This document shows positions 52,086-62,108 of a stretch of DNA of 64,000 nucleotides, one piece after another (positions within the stretch are counted from its first letter, which is position 1; every line of letters begins with the position of its first letter). This DNA is from Mycobacterium sp. ACS4054 (GTDB lineage Bacteria; Actinomycetota; Actinomycetes; Mycobacteriales; Mycobacteriaceae): NCBI RefSeq assembly GCF_001667275.1, contig NZ_LZHV01000018.1, positions 1 to 64,000 on the forward strand. The letters run 5' to 3'. Below the pieces are notes generated by a model that searched no databases, was not told the DNA's origin, and saw only the letters and a list, made by a program, of their open reading frames with translations. Both the position numbers and the translations under genes were made by a program.

Positions 52086-53174
52086 CTAGGTTCCTTCTCG
52101 AGTGACGCAGGACGCCGCGATCACTTCGTCGTCGAAGTCGGGGGCCAGTTTGCCGTCGGTGATCAACAGGTCCAGGAGCGCCGTGATGTTCTTGCTGTAG
52201 AGCTCGCTGGCGTGCTCGGGCATGGTCGCCGGCAGGTTCAGCGGCGAGGCGATGGTCACGTCGTGCTTGACGACGGTCTGTCCGGGTTCGGTGAGTTCGC
52301 AGTTGCCCCCGGTCTCCCCCGCCAGGTCGACCACCACGCTGCCGGGCTTCATCGACTCCACCGCCGCGGCGGTCACCAGGCGCGGCGCGGGCCGCCCGGG
52401 CACCAGCGCGGTGGTGATCACCACGTCGAATCCGGCGATCGCCTTCTCCAGCGACTCCTGCTGCTGGGCGCGCTCGGCTTCGGTGAGTTCGCGGGCGTAG
52501 CCGCCCTCGCCGGCCGCGTCGATCCCGAGGTCCAGCCACTGCGCGCCCACCGAGCGGACCTGGTCGGCGACCTCCGGGCGCACGTCGTACCCGGAGGTGC
52601 GCGCGCCCAGCCGCTTGGCCGTGGCCAGCGCCTGCAGGCCGGCCACGCCGACGCCCAGGACCAGCACGCTGGCCGGCTTCACGGTGCCCGCCGCGGTCGT
52701 CAGCATGGGGAAGAACCGGGTCGACTCGGACGCGGCCAGCAGCACGGCCTTATAGCCGGCGACGTTGGCCTGCGACGACAGCGCGTCCATGACCTGGGCG
52801 CGCGAGATCCGCGGGATGGCCTCCAGCGCGAACGCCTGCACGCCGGCCTCGGTGAGCGCGCCGATCGAGTTGTCGGCGTTGCGCGGGGCCAGGAACCCGA
52901 TCAGGGTCTGGCCGTTGCGCAGCTTGGCGACCTCTTCCTTGGTCGGCGGCGCCACCTTCACGACGATGTCCGCCGACCAGGCGTCCCCGATGCTGGCGCC
53001 GGCCTCGGTGTAGAGCTGGTCGGGAAGCAACGCGCCTTCGCCCGCTCCCGACTCGACCACCACCGCGACTCCGCTGCTGATCAGCGACGCGACCGCCTTG
53101 GGCACCAGCGCGACGCGCCGTTCGTCGGCCGCGGACTCGGCGACCACCCCTACCGTCGTCTGCGCATCTGTCAT
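52086..53174 (-). CDS. pntAa: transhydrogenase alpha subunit, NAD-binding part PntAa
   Basis: A 362-residue NAD-binding domain I protein related to alanine dehydrogenase. The N-terminus has ESAADERRVALVPKAVASL, and the nucleotide site is VLVLGVGVAGLQALATAKRL near residue 168 with YDVRPEVADQ after it. ATG 53174 starts the homologous sequence. It is the first gene of pntAa-pntAb-pntB. The 227-bp stretch upstream (53175-53401) holds its promoter region; I see no strong palindrome or further gene in it. Confidence 0.95.
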   Translation of the reverse strand: MTDAQTTVGVVAESAADERRVALVPKAVASLISSGVAVVVESGAGEGALLPDQLYTEAGASIGDAWSADIVVKVAPPTKEEVAKLRNGQTLIGFLAPRNADNSIGALTEAGVQAFALEAIPRISRAQVMDALSSQANVAGYKAVLLAASESTRFFPMLTTAAGTVKPASVLVLGVGVAGLQALATAKRLGARTSGYDVRPEVADQVRSVGAQWLDLGIDAAGEGGYARELTEAERAQQQESLEKAIAGFDVVITTALVPGRPAPRLVTAAAVESMKPGSVVVDLAGETGGNCELTEPGQTVVKHDVTIASPLNLPATMPEHASELYSKNITALLDLLITDGKLAPDFDDEVIAASCVTREGT

Positions 53175-53401
53175 GGCGCGTACATCTGCTTTCCCGCACT
53201 TTCCTGCCGTTTGACTGTGCCGCTGGCTGGCCGCACGCTTCGCTACCTTAACGCCTGCCGGATTTCGGCCCGGCCGTGCGATGGACCGGGGCCCGATACC
53301 CCCGGCGCGGCCGTCCAACTCATCGATGGTTCGCTACCCGCGGCGCGCGCAGTACCGCCCGCCGAGTTGTGGAGTCACACGCCGGCGTTGTGGCCGTGCC
53401 G

Positions 53402-53863
53402 CTACCAGAGCGGGATGTCCCGGCCGTGCTCCGCCGGCGGGCGGGGCCCGAAGTAGCGGCGCTCGGACTCGTCGATGCGCACGTCGTTGATGCTGGCCTC
53501 GCGGCGGGCCATCAAGCCCGACGGGGTGAACTCCCACAGCTCGTTGCCGTAGCTGCGGTACCACTGGCCGGCCTCGTCGCGGCATTCGTATTGAAAGCGC
53601 ACGGCGATGACGTTGTCGTGGAAGTCCCACAAGCTTTTTCGCAACGCGTAGTCGAGCTCGCGCTGCCATTTGCGGGTCAGAAACGCCACGATCTCCTCGC
53701 GCCCGACGACGTGTTCGTCGCGGTTGCGCCATTGGGAGTCGGGCGTGTACGCCAGGCTCACCTGGTGCGGGTCGCGGGTGTTCCAGGCGTCCTCGGCGGC
53801 CTGCACCTTCTGCAGCGCCGTCTCGCGGGTGAACGGGGGGAAGGGCGGGCGGGATTCGCTCAT
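53402..53863 (-). CDS. DUF1348 (NTF2-like) protein
   Basis: A 153-residue nuclear-transport-factor-2-fold protein of the DUF1348 family, with [20 protein letters not shown] at the N-terminus, the [20 protein letters not shown] segment and [18 protein letters not shown] at the end. ATG 53863 or 53872 could be used. No enzymatic function is established; relatives are annotated as steroid isomerase-like only by fold. It stands alone between pntAa and the fadE2 gene. Confidence 0.82.
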   Translation of the reverse strand: MSESRPPFPPFTRETALQKVQAAEDAWNTRDPHQVSLAYTPDSQWRNRDEHVVGREEIVAFLTRKWQRELDYALRKSLWDFHDNVIAVRFQYECRDEAGQWYRSYGNELWEFTPSGLMARREASINDVRIDESERRYFGPRPPAEHGRDIPLW

Positions 53864-53906
53864 GGCTTCCATGGTGCGCGACGGGAATCGCGACCGCCCG
53901 CCACAC

Positions 53907-53967
53907 CGCGAGACTGAAACCACGCCCACCCTTCACGGCGTGTCATGTGCGAGGTTTCAGTGTCGCG
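53907..53967. repeat. 19-bp imperfect inverted repeat upstream of fadE2
   Basis: Arms 53907-53925 and 53949-53967 match at 17 of 19 positions; the core is GACTGAAACC and its complement GGTTTCAG in context. The 23-base loop is GC-rich. It lies between the divergent DUF1348 gene and fadE2, about 60 bases before the latter. It may be a dispersed intergenic element or a hairpin in the fadE2 leader. Confidence 0.55.
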
Positions 53968-54004
53968 AAGGTGAACCATTGAGCCTCGCCATGTGGGCCG
54001 TCCT

Positions 54005-54014
54005 GACACGTGTC
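54005..54014. promoter_or_regulatory. GACACGTGTC palindrome just before fadE2
   Basis: A perfect 10-bp palindrome ending 14 bases before the fadE2 ATG, where it could block ribosome or polymerase access. A regulator for fadE2-ptbB is possible but none is encoded next to it. Confidence 0.4.
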
Positions 54015-54028
54015 CTATCGTGACGGTC

Positions 54029-55261
54029 ATGGACTTCGCGATGTCGGCCAAAGCCAACGACTACCACAAGCGACTGTCCGACTTCATGACCGAGTACGTC
54101 TTTCCGGCCGAGGCCGAATACGACAAGTACCGGCACGAGGCCGGCGCAGACGATCACACCGTCCCGCCGGTCATCGAGCGGCTGAAGGCCAAGGCCAAAG
54201 AGCAAGGCCTGTGGAACCTGTTCCTGCCCGCCGAGTCCGGCCTGACCAACCTCGAGTACGCACCGCTGGCCGAGCTCACCGGCTGGAGCCTGGAGATCGC
54301 GCCCGAGGCGCTCAACTGCGCGGCGCCCGACACCGGCAACATGGAGACGTTGCACCTGTTCGCCACCGAGGAGCAGCGCAAGCAGTGGCTGGAGCCGTTG
54401 CTGAACGGCGAAATTCGCAGCGCCTTCTCCATGACCGAGCCGGCGGTCGCCAGCAGCGACGCGCGCAACATCGAGACCTCCATCGTGCGCGACGGCGGCG
54501 ACTACGTGATCAACGGCCGCAAGTGGTGGACCTCGGGCGCGGCGGACCCCCGCTGCAAGATCCTGATCGTGATGGGCCGCACCAACCCCGAGGCGGCCAG
54601 CCACCAGCAGCAGTCGATGGTGCTGGTGCCCATCGACACCCCGGGCGTGACCGTGGTTCGGTCGACGACCGTCTTCGGCTACCAGGACCAGCCCGGACAC
54701 TGCGAGATCATCTACGACAACGTCCGGGTACCGGTCACCAACCTGCTCGGCGAAGAGGGCGGGGGCTTCGCGATCGCCCAGGCCCGGCTCGGTCCCGGCC
54801 GAATCCACCACTGCATGCGCGCGCTCGGCGGCGCCGAGCGCGCGCTGGCCCTGATGGTGGACCGGGCCCGCAACCGGGTTGCATTCGGCCGGCCGCTGGC
54901 CGAGCAGGGCGTGGTGCGCGAGGCAATCGCCAAGTCGCGCAACGAGATCGACCAGGCCCGGCTGCTGTGCGAGAAGGCGGCGTGGACCATCGACCAGCAC
55001 GGCAACCGCGCCGCTCACCTGCTGGTCTCGCAGATCAAGGCGGTGGCGCCCCAGGTGGCCTGCGATGTCATCGACCGCGCGATCCAGGTGCACGGCGCCG
55101 CCGGCGTCAGCGAGGACACCGTGCTGGCCCGGTCCTACGGCTGGCATCGGGCCATGCGCCTGTTCGACGGCCCCGACGAGGTGCACATGCGGACCATCGC
55201 GCGCGCCGAGATCGGCCGGGAGAAATCCCCGCTCGCCGCGGCGGTCACCGCACATGACTGA
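54029..55261 (+). CDS. fadE2: acyl-CoA dehydrogenase FadE2
   Basis: A 410-residue acyl-CoA dehydrogenase of the long-chain ACAD10/11-like subgroup. SAFSMTEPAVASSDARNIET is near residue 132, YVINGRKWWTSGA follows, and the C-terminal HGAAGVSEDTVLARSYGWHR and LFDGPDEVHM signatures are present. ATG 54029 begins the homologous sequence. It overlaps ptbB by 8 bases, an arrangement kept from M. tuberculosis (Rv0154c-Rv0153c), which ties a dehydrogenase to a phosphatase. Confidence 0.92.
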   Translation: MDFAMSAKANDYHKRLSDFMTEYVFPAEAEYDKYRHEAGADDHTVPPVIERLKAKAKEQGLWNLFLPAESGLTNLEYAPLAELTGWSLEIAPEALNCAAPDTGNMETLHLFATEEQRKQWLEPLLNGEIRSAFSMTEPAVASSDARNIETSIVRDGGDYVINGRKWWTSGAADPRCKILIVMGRTNPEAASHQQQSMVLVPIDTPGVTVVRSTTVFGYQDQPGHCEIIYDNVRVPVTNLLGEEGGGFAIAQARLGPGRIHHCMRALGGAERALALMVDRARNRVAFGRPLAEQGVVREAIAKSRNEIDQARLLCEKAAWTIDQHGNRAAHLLVSQIKAVAPQVACDVIDRAIQVHGAAGVSEDTVLARSYGWHRAMRLFDGPDEVHMRTIARAEIGREKSPLAAAVTAHD

Positions 55262-56078
55262 AACCCTGCGGGAGCTGTCCGGCGCGTGGAACTTTCGCGA
55301 TGTCGCCGACGAGACGCCGGGGCTTCGGCCCGGCCGGCTGTTCCGGTCCGGTGAGCTGAGCCGGCTCGACGACGAGGGCCGTGCGACGCTGCGCGAGTTG
55401 GGTATCACCGACGTCGCCGACTTGCGCGCCGCCCGCGAGGTGGCCCGCCGCGGCCCCGGCCTGGTTCCCGACGGCGTCCAGATCCACCTGTTGCCCTTTC
55501 CCGACCTGGGCGACGAGGAGCCGAGCGAGGACGAGGCGCCACACGAAACCGCGTTTCGGCGGCTGTTCGAGAACGATCCCGACCAATCCGACGAAGAGGT
55601 CAACGCGGCCGCCGTCCGCCACATGATCGACGAGTACCGGCAATTCCCGTTTCGTAACGGGGCGCAACGCGCTGTGGCGCATGTCTTTTCGTTGCTGGCG
55701 GCCGGGCGTCCGGTGCTCACCCACTGCTTCGCGGGCAAGGACCGCACCGGCTTCGTGATCGCCACGGTGCTGGAAACGGTCGGCGTCGATCGCGACACCA
55801 TCGTCGCCGACTACCTGCGCAGCAACGCCGCGGTACCCCAGCTGCGGGACCACATCTACGAGATGATCCAGCAGCGTTCCGACGTCGAACTGACCCCGGA
55901 GGTCGTCACGTTCACCAAGGCGCGGCTCGCCGACGGTGTGCTCGGGGTGCGCCCGGAGTATCTGGCCGCCGCGCGCCAAGCGATCGACGAGGCGCACGGC
56001 TCGCTCGACGCGTACCTGCGGGACGCGGGCATTGCGCAGGCGGATGTGGACCGCCTGCGCAACGAACTGCTTGTCTGA
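55254..56078 (+). CDS. ptbB: secreted-type tyrosine phosphatase PtbB (MptpB)
   Basis: A 274-residue phosphatase. The P-loop HCFAGKDRTG carries catalytic Cys158 and Arg164, matching the C-x5-R pattern of MptpB, which acts on phosphotyrosine and phosphoinositides. The N-terminal GAWNFRDVADETPGLRPGRL segment is typical. No signal peptide is seen; the M. tuberculosis enzyme reaches the host cell without one. The gene ends 3 bases before the convergent SDR; in H37Rv four genes including PE1 and PE2 lie here instead. Confidence 0.93.
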   Translation: MTETLRELSGAWNFRDVADETPGLRPGRLFRSGELSRLDDEGRATLRELGITDVADLRAAREVARRGPGLVPDGVQIHLLPFPDLGDEEPSEDEAPHETAFRRLFENDPDQSDEEVNAAAVRHMIDEYRQFPFRNGAQRAVAHVFSLLAAGRPVLTHCFAGKDRTGFVIATVLETVGVDRDTIVADYLRSNAAVPQLRDHIYEMIQQRSDVELTPEVVTFTKARLADGVLGVRPEYLAAARQAIDEAHGSLDAYLRDAGIAQADVDRLRNELLV

Positions 56079-56081
56079 CCG

Positions 56082-56945
56082 CTACCCGAGCTTGAAGTTG
56101 GCCGGCTGGGCCGCCGAGAGGTCGTCGATCTGCGACCAGTGCGAGGCGACGTCCTCGACCGTCGGCGGCTTGTCGAAGTTGGCGCCCTCGTTCTGGAACA
56201 GCGCCACCCGCTGCACCTTCCCGCCGCCGACGACGAAAACCGAAGCGGTGTTGGGGTTTTCCTCGGTGCACAGGTAGGCCACCACCGGCGCGACGTACTC
56301 GGGCGTCAGCTTCTCGAGCACCTCCTTGGGGAGGATGTCCTCGGTCATCCGGGTGGCCGCGATCGGGGCGACGGCGTTGGCGTGGATGTTGTACTTCGCG
56401 CCCTCCTGCGCCAGCGTGTTGATCATGCCGACCAGGCCGAGCTTGGCGGCGCCGTAGTTGGTCTGCCCGAAGTTGCCGAACAGGCCGCTGGTGGAGGTGG
56501 CGACGACGACCCGACCGTAGCTCTGCTCGCGGAAGTGCGGCCACGCGGCGCGCAGCACGTTGTACCCGCCGTACAGGTGCACCTTGAGCACGGCGTCCCA
56601 GTTCTCGTAGGTCATCTTGTGGAAGGTGCCGTCGCGCAGGATGCCGGCGTTGCTCACCACCCCGTGCACGGCGCCGAACTCGTCGAGCGCCGTCTTGATG
56701 ATGTTCTCGGCGCCCTCGGGGTCGGCGACGCTGTCGTAGTTGGCGGCCGCCCGGCCACCCGCGTCCTTGATCTCCTTGACCACCTCGTCGGCCATGTTGT
56801 GGCCGGCACCGGTACCGTCACGCGCGCCGCCGAGGTCGTTCACGATGACGCTGGCGCCTTCGGCGGCGAGGGTGAGGGCGTATTCGCGGCCCAGCCCTCC
56901 GCCGGCTCCGGTGACGACGATGACGCGATCCTGCACTCCGGGCAT
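56082..56945 (-). CDS. short-chain dehydrogenase (Rv0148-like)
   Basis: A 287-residue SDR of the multifunctional-enzyme type-2 (peroxisomal hydroxyacyl-CoA dehydrogenase) style. Motifs are VVTGAGGGLGREYALTLAAE, VNDLGGARDGTG, VVSNAGILRD, the Ser in TSTSGLFGNFG and the YGAAK active site near residue 165. It probably oxidises 3-hydroxyacyl-CoA. The start is ATG 56945. It lies 51 bases after the aldehyde dehydrogenase on the same strand, as for Rv0147-Rv0148. Confidence 0.9.
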   Translation of the reverse strand: MPGVQDRVIVVTGAGGGLGREYALTLAAEGASVIVNDLGGARDGTGAGHNMADEVVKEIKDAGGRAAANYDSVADPEGAENIIKTALDEFGAVHGVVSNAGILRDGTFHKMTYENWDAVLKVHLYGGYNVLRAAWPHFREQSYGRVVVATSTSGLFGNFGQTNYGAAKLGLVGMINTLAQEGAKYNIHANAVAPIAATRMTEDILPKEVLEKLTPEYVAPVVAYLCTEENPNTASVFVVGGGKVQRVALFQNEGANFDKPPTVEDVASHWSQIDDLSAAQPANFKLG

Positions 56946-56996
56946 AAGGTTCCTCTCTAATTGTGAAAAGTACTGCCTAGCAAGTGATTCGAATGA

Positions 56997-58424
56997 TCAG
57001 AACATCCTGCGGGCCATCTTGAAGGCGCGCTCGGTGTACGGCGGGTAGATGAAGCTGGACAGGTCGGGCCGGGTGGGCTTGGTGAGCACCGACTTGCGGT
57101 GGCTGAACTCCTCGAAGCCGTACCGGCCGTGGTAGGCGCCCATCCCCGACGCGCCCACACCGCCGAACGGCAGCTTGGCCGTCGACACCTGGAAGGCCAA
57201 GTGGTTGACCAGCATGCCGCCGGCCGGCACCTCCTTGATCACCCGCTCGCGGGTCTCCCGCGTCTTGGTGAACAGGTAGGCCGACAGCGGCTTGGGCCGC
57301 GCGTTGATGAAACGTATTGCGTCGTCCAGTGATTGGACCGTCACCACCGGCAGCACCGGTCCGAAGATCTCGTTCTGCATCAACGGGCCGTTCGGGTCGG
57401 GGTCGAGGACGACGGCGGGCTGGATGCGCAGGCTCGCCGCGTCGCACGCCCCGCCGACGGCCACCTTGCCGTCCCCGCTGGCGAGATAGCCGCTGATCCG
57501 GTCGAATTGGCGCTGGTTGACGATCCGCATCCCGTTGGGCTTGTCCGAGGTGAACTTCGTGATGGCGGCGCCGATCTTGCTCACCAGTTCGTCGCGAATC
57601 TTGGCGTCCGCCAACACATAATCGGGGGCCACGCAGGTCTGTCCGGCGTTCAGCAGCTTCATCCAGGCGATGCGCTTGGCCGCGACGTCCACGTCGGCGT
57701 CGGCCGCCACGATCACCGGGCTCTTGCCGCCGAGCTCCAGCGTGCACGGGGTCAGGTGCGGCGCGGCGCCCTCGTAGACCTTGCGACCGATCTCGGTGCC
57801 ACCGGTGAACAGCAGGCGGTCCAGCCCCTGCGCGATCAGCTCCTGGCTGACCGAACCGTCGCCCTCGACCACCGCGATCGCGTCGCTGTCGAGGTAGCGG
57901 GGCACCAGCTCGGCCATCAGGTGCGCGGACGCCGCGGCGATCTCCGAGGGCTTGAGGATCACGGCGTTGCCCGCCGCGATGGCGCCGACGGCGGGGCCCA
58001 GGGTCAGGTAGAACGGGTAGTTCCACGCGCCGATGATCAGCACGGTGCCGTACGGCTCGTATTCGATCCAGCCGCGGCCGGGCAGCTGCGGCACCTCGAG
58101 CAGCTGGTAGCGGCGGCGCGTCCACCTGCGCACCCGCTTGGCCGCGTACTTGGCCTCGCCGGCCGTGGTGGCGATGTCGGCGATGAACGCCTCGAACGGG
58201 CTGCGGTCCAGGTCCTCGGCGAGAGCGTCGGCGATGGCCGCCTCGTTCTCCTCCATCAGCTTGGCCAGTTGCAGCAGTTGCCGCTTGCGCCACTCGATGT
58301 CGCGGGTGCGCCCGGTGGCGAAGGTCTTGCGGAGCCGGGCCACCGTGGCGGGAACGTCGACCTGCTGCGCGGTCGGCGCGCCATTGGTGACGGATGTCTT
58401 GGGTGTAACCGATTCGGTGGTCAT
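56997..58424 (-). CDS. aldehyde dehydrogenase (Rv0147-like)
   Basis: A 475-residue NAD(P)-dependent aldehyde dehydrogenase of the class 3 (fatty aldehyde) group. The general-base Glu lies in LELGGKSPVIV near residue 225, the catalytic Cys in NAGQTCVAPDY near 260, and the cofactor region in GTEIGRKVYE near 200. The C-terminus ends in a basic tail. ATG 58424 is used; Rv0147 is longer at one end. It oxidises long-chain aldehydes to acids. Confidence 0.91.
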   Translation of the reverse strand: MTTESVTPKTSVTNGAPTAQQVDVPATVARLRKTFATGRTRDIEWRKRQLLQLAKLMEENEAAIADALAEDLDRSPFEAFIADIATTAGEAKYAAKRVRRWTRRRYQLLEVPQLPGRGWIEYEPYGTVLIIGAWNYPFYLTLGPAVGAIAAGNAVILKPSEIAAASAHLMAELVPRYLDSDAIAVVEGDGSVSQELIAQGLDRLLFTGGTEIGRKVYEGAAPHLTPCTLELGGKSPVIVAADADVDVAAKRIAWMKLLNAGQTCVAPDYVLADAKIRDELVSKIGAAITKFTSDKPNGMRIVNQRQFDRISGYLASGDGKVAVGGACDAASLRIQPAVVLDPDPNGPLMQNEIFGPVLPVVTVQSLDDAIRFINARPKPLSAYLFTKTRETRERVIKEVPAGGMLVNHLAFQVSTAKLPFGGVGASGMGAYHGRYGFEEFSHRKSVLTKPTRPDLSSFIYPPYTERAFKMARRMF

Positions 58425-58553
58425 CGTTGTCCTTCCCCTGCTTCGGTCATCCCGAGGGGCGCCCGCCGCTGGTCGCGCAAGCGCTCATGGGTGATAACCG
58501 CGATCCTAACCATCCGGTTGGGAGAGCAGTAGAAAGGATCTGGCTGCGGCAGC

Positions 58554-59489
58554 TCAGGGTTTGGTGGCGGTCACATAGGTGACCACAAACGGCCGGCCCT
58601 CGGGCTGCGGGTCGCGTCCCAGCCGGAGCGCCTCTTCGTGCCCGTCCACCACCCCGGTGCTCCAGCCGTGCGCCGTGAACCAGTCCGCACAGTCGGGCCG
58701 CTCCCCGTCCTCGAACCACAAGTCGAACGGGTTGAACGAGATGTCTTGGCCGCGCGCCGCGCGCTTGGCGCGCAGTTCGGCGAACCTCGCCTCGGCTTCC
58801 CGGCGCTTGGCCGGGTCGATGCCGAAGTTCTCCACCGAGACCCGGCTGCCCGACGCGCTCAGCCCGTCGATCGCGACGAACAACCGTTCTTGCGCCGCGG
58901 CCGGCAGGAACGGCAACAACCCTTCGGCCAGCCACGCCGTCGGCTGGCCGGCATCAAAACCCTTGTCGCGCAACGCCCGTGGCCAGTCGTGGCGCAGGTC
59001 GGCGGGTACCGGCCGGAGGTCGGCGGCCGGCGTGGCGCCGTAGTCGGCGAGCGTCCCGGTCTTGTACTCGAGCACCTTGGGCAGATCGATCTCGTACACG
59101 ACGGTGCCGGCCGGCCAATCCAGCCGGTAGGCGCGCGAATCGAGCCCGGCGGCCAGCAGCACCACCTGCCGGATGCCGGCCTGGGCGGCCGCGGCGAAGT
59201 ACGCATCGAAGAAATGGGTCCGCACCGCCTGGGAGTCGATCATGTTCTGGGCGCGGACCGAATAGTCCCCGTCTCCCGGGTCGTCATCGCCGTCCGGTTC
59301 CGTCCACCACGCGGCCACCTGCTCACGGACTCCGGCCAGTTCGGGCGTGGAGACCAGCGGCTCGGCGAACGGGTCGCGGATGAGTGGTTGGTCGCTGGCG
59401 GTCTCGGCGGCGCGGGCCAGGGCGACCATCACGGCGGTCGCTCCGACGCTGGTGGCGATGTCCCAGGAGTCGTCCGCGGTGCGCGGCAT
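58554..59489 (-). CDS. TIGR00027-type SAM-dependent methyltransferase (Rv0146-like)
   Basis: A 311-residue methyltransferase of the large mycobacterial TIGR00027 family. The signature [18 protein letters not shown] is near residue 98, then VYEIDLPKVLEYK. The N-terminus SWDIATSVGATAVMVALARA is also typical. The first of three tandem paralogues; it starts directly against the stop of the next with no gap. The methyl acceptor is unknown for this family. Confidence 0.9.
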   Translation of the reverse strand: MPRTADDSWDIATSVGATAVMVALARAAETASDQPLIRDPFAEPLVSTPELAGVREQVAAWWTEPDGDDDPGDGDYSVRAQNMIDSQAVRTHFFDAYFAAAAQAGIRQVVLLAAGLDSRAYRLDWPAGTVVYEIDLPKVLEYKTGTLADYGATPAADLRPVPADLRHDWPRALRDKGFDAGQPTAWLAEGLLPFLPAAAQERLFVAIDGLSASGSRVSVENFGIDPAKRREAEARFAELRAKRAARGQDISFNPFDLWFEDGERPDCADWFTAHGWSTGVVDGHEEALRLGRDPQPEGRPFVVTYVTATKP

Positions 59490-60455
<966 letters not shown>

Positions 60456-61397
60456 TCAGTCGGTCGGCTCCCCGAGACGCGCCCGCAGCAGCACGCTGCG
60501 CACCGCTTCCTCGGTGAGGTCTTCGGGTACCGGGCGGCCCAGCCGGGCCATCTCCTCGCGGTTGTCCACGATCTGCACCTGCCAGCCGTGGTCGGCCAGC
60601 CATTGGGCCGCGTCGGAACGGTCCGGCTCGTGATATGTCAGCGCCTGGACGTTGACGTCCAGGCCGAGCCGCTCGCGCATCCGCTGCCAGCGCGCCGAAT
60701 TGCTTCGCGAGTTCATCCCGAACGCCTCGATGGCCACCTGGCTGCCCGGGGCGCTGAGCGCGGTGAACATTTCGAACAGCCGGTCCTGCGCGTCGCTCGG
60801 CAGGTAGGGCAGCAAGCCCTCGGCCAGCCAGGCGGTCGGTTGCGCGCGGTCGAATCCCGCGGCGGCCAGGGCCGCCGGCCAGTCTTCGCGCAGGTCGACC
60901 GGAACGGGGCGGCGGTGGGCGCTCGGGGCCGCCCCATGCTGCTGCAGGACGCCCGCCTTGTACTCCAGCACCTTGGGCTGGTCGATCTCGTACACCGCGG
61001 TGCCGGCCGGCCAGTCGAGGCGGTAGGCCCTCGAGTCCAGGCCGGCGGCCAGGATGACCACCTGCCGGATGCCGGCCCGGGCGGCGCTGTCGAAGTACTC
61101 GTCGAAGAAGTGGGTGCGCACGGCCTGGTAGTCGATGCCGATGCGGTGCGCGCGCCGCCCGTGGTCGTCACCCTCGAGCCAGCCCAGTTCGGGATCGGCG
61201 AGCCGGGCCCATGCCGGGCCGGCGGACGCGACCAATATCGGCGCGAACTCGTCGCGGATCAGCGGGTCGCTCCCGGCGGTCTCGGCCGCGCGTGCCGCCG
61301 CGACGCCCAGGGCGGTGGCACCGACGAGTTCGGTGATGGCCCAGCTGTCGCCGGCGGATCTCAAGGAGGGCGGTAACGACGCGTCCAGATCAGTCAT
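60456..61397 (-). CDS. TIGR00027-type SAM-dependent methyltransferase, third tandem copy
   Basis: A 313-residue paralogue with [20 protein letters not shown], then [20 protein letters not shown] near residue 115 and [13 protein letters not shown]. It is closest in layout to the other two and probably arose by local duplication. As I recall, H37Rv has two copies here (Rv0145 and Rv0146), so the third is an expansion. It starts 73 bases after the TetR stop. Confidence 0.88.
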   Translation of the reverse strand: MTDLDASLPPSLRSAGDSWAITELVGATALGVAAARAAETAGSDPLIRDEFAPILVASAGPAWARLADPELGWLEGDDHGRRAHRIGIDYQAVRTHFFDEYFDSAARAGIRQVVILAAGLDSRAYRLDWPAGTAVYEIDQPKVLEYKAGVLQQHGAAPSAHRRPVPVDLREDWPAALAAAGFDRAQPTAWLAEGLLPYLPSDAQDRLFEMFTALSAPGSQVAIEAFGMNSRSNSARWQRMRERLGLDVNVQALTYHEPDRSDAAQWLADHGWQVQIVDNREEMARLGRPVPEDLTEEAVRSVLLRARLGEPTD

Positions 61398-61470
61398 GAC
61401 CCGACCATGTTACCGGGATAAGTTAGTTAGCCTATACGCTTTGTGCGCAACTTCACTGCCCGCCGTGGGC

Positions 61471-62106
61471 CTAGGCGTTAGACCGCCGAAACGCGCCCTC
61501 GAGGAGCCGCTGCATCATTCCGGTGATGGACAACAGGGCGTCGGGACCTTGAACGAAGCCCGCGTACAGACCCACCCCGCACATCAGCACGAGCAGCGCC
61601 TCGATCAACGCCGGCGCATCGACGTCGGCGGGGACCTCGCCGCGCTCGATCCCATCGTTGACGACGCGCACGAGGAATTCTCGGCAGATCCGCACGGAGT
61701 CGTTTTCGGTGGTGTTCCATTCCGGGTGCCGCTGCGACTCGAGAACACCGGTGATGATCAGTGCCGACCCGGCGGGATTCGCACTATTGGCGCGCACCGC
61801 CGCGGTGATGAACGCCGTCAGCTGACCCGCCAGGGTCGTTTCCCGGTCCGCCTCTTTGATCCCGACGCCGATGACGGCTTCGTTGGTCTGGTCCAGTACT
61901 TCGCGATACAGCACGCGCTTACTGGAGAAGTAATGGTTGATCGCCGGCCGGGTCAGATCGGCGCGGGCCGCGATCGCCTGGAAAGTCGCGCCGTCGTAGC
62001 CACGTTCGCTGAACACCAGGCGGGCGGCCTGCATGATTCGCTGTCGCGTCTCGTCCGCCTTCGCGGCAGGGGGGCGTCCTGGCCTGCGGCTCACCCCTGA
62101 CGACAT
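61471..62106 (-). CDS. TetR-family regulator (Rv0144-like)
   Basis: A 211-residue TetR protein. The HTH is at about 18-65 (RQRIMQAARLVFSERGYDGA, then AARADLTRPAINHYFSSKRV), with a ligand domain of the TetR_C_33-like type. It starts 2 bases after the pirin stop, so the two are one transcript, reading from the region that holds the 24-bp near-palindrome. It lies upstream of the methyltransferase trio on the same strand and might also control it. Rv0144 is longer as I recall. Confidence 0.87.
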   Translation of the reverse strand: MSSGVSRRPGRPPAAKADETRQRIMQAARLVFSERGYDGATFQAIAARADLTRPAINHYFSSKRVLYREVLDQTNEAVIGVGIKEADRETTLAGQLTAFITAAVRANSANPAGSALIITGVLESQRHPEWNTTENDSVRICREFLVRVVNDGIERGEVPADVDAPALIEALLVLMCGVGLYAGFVQGPDALLSITGMMQRLLEGAFRRSNA

Positions 62107-62108
62107 CG

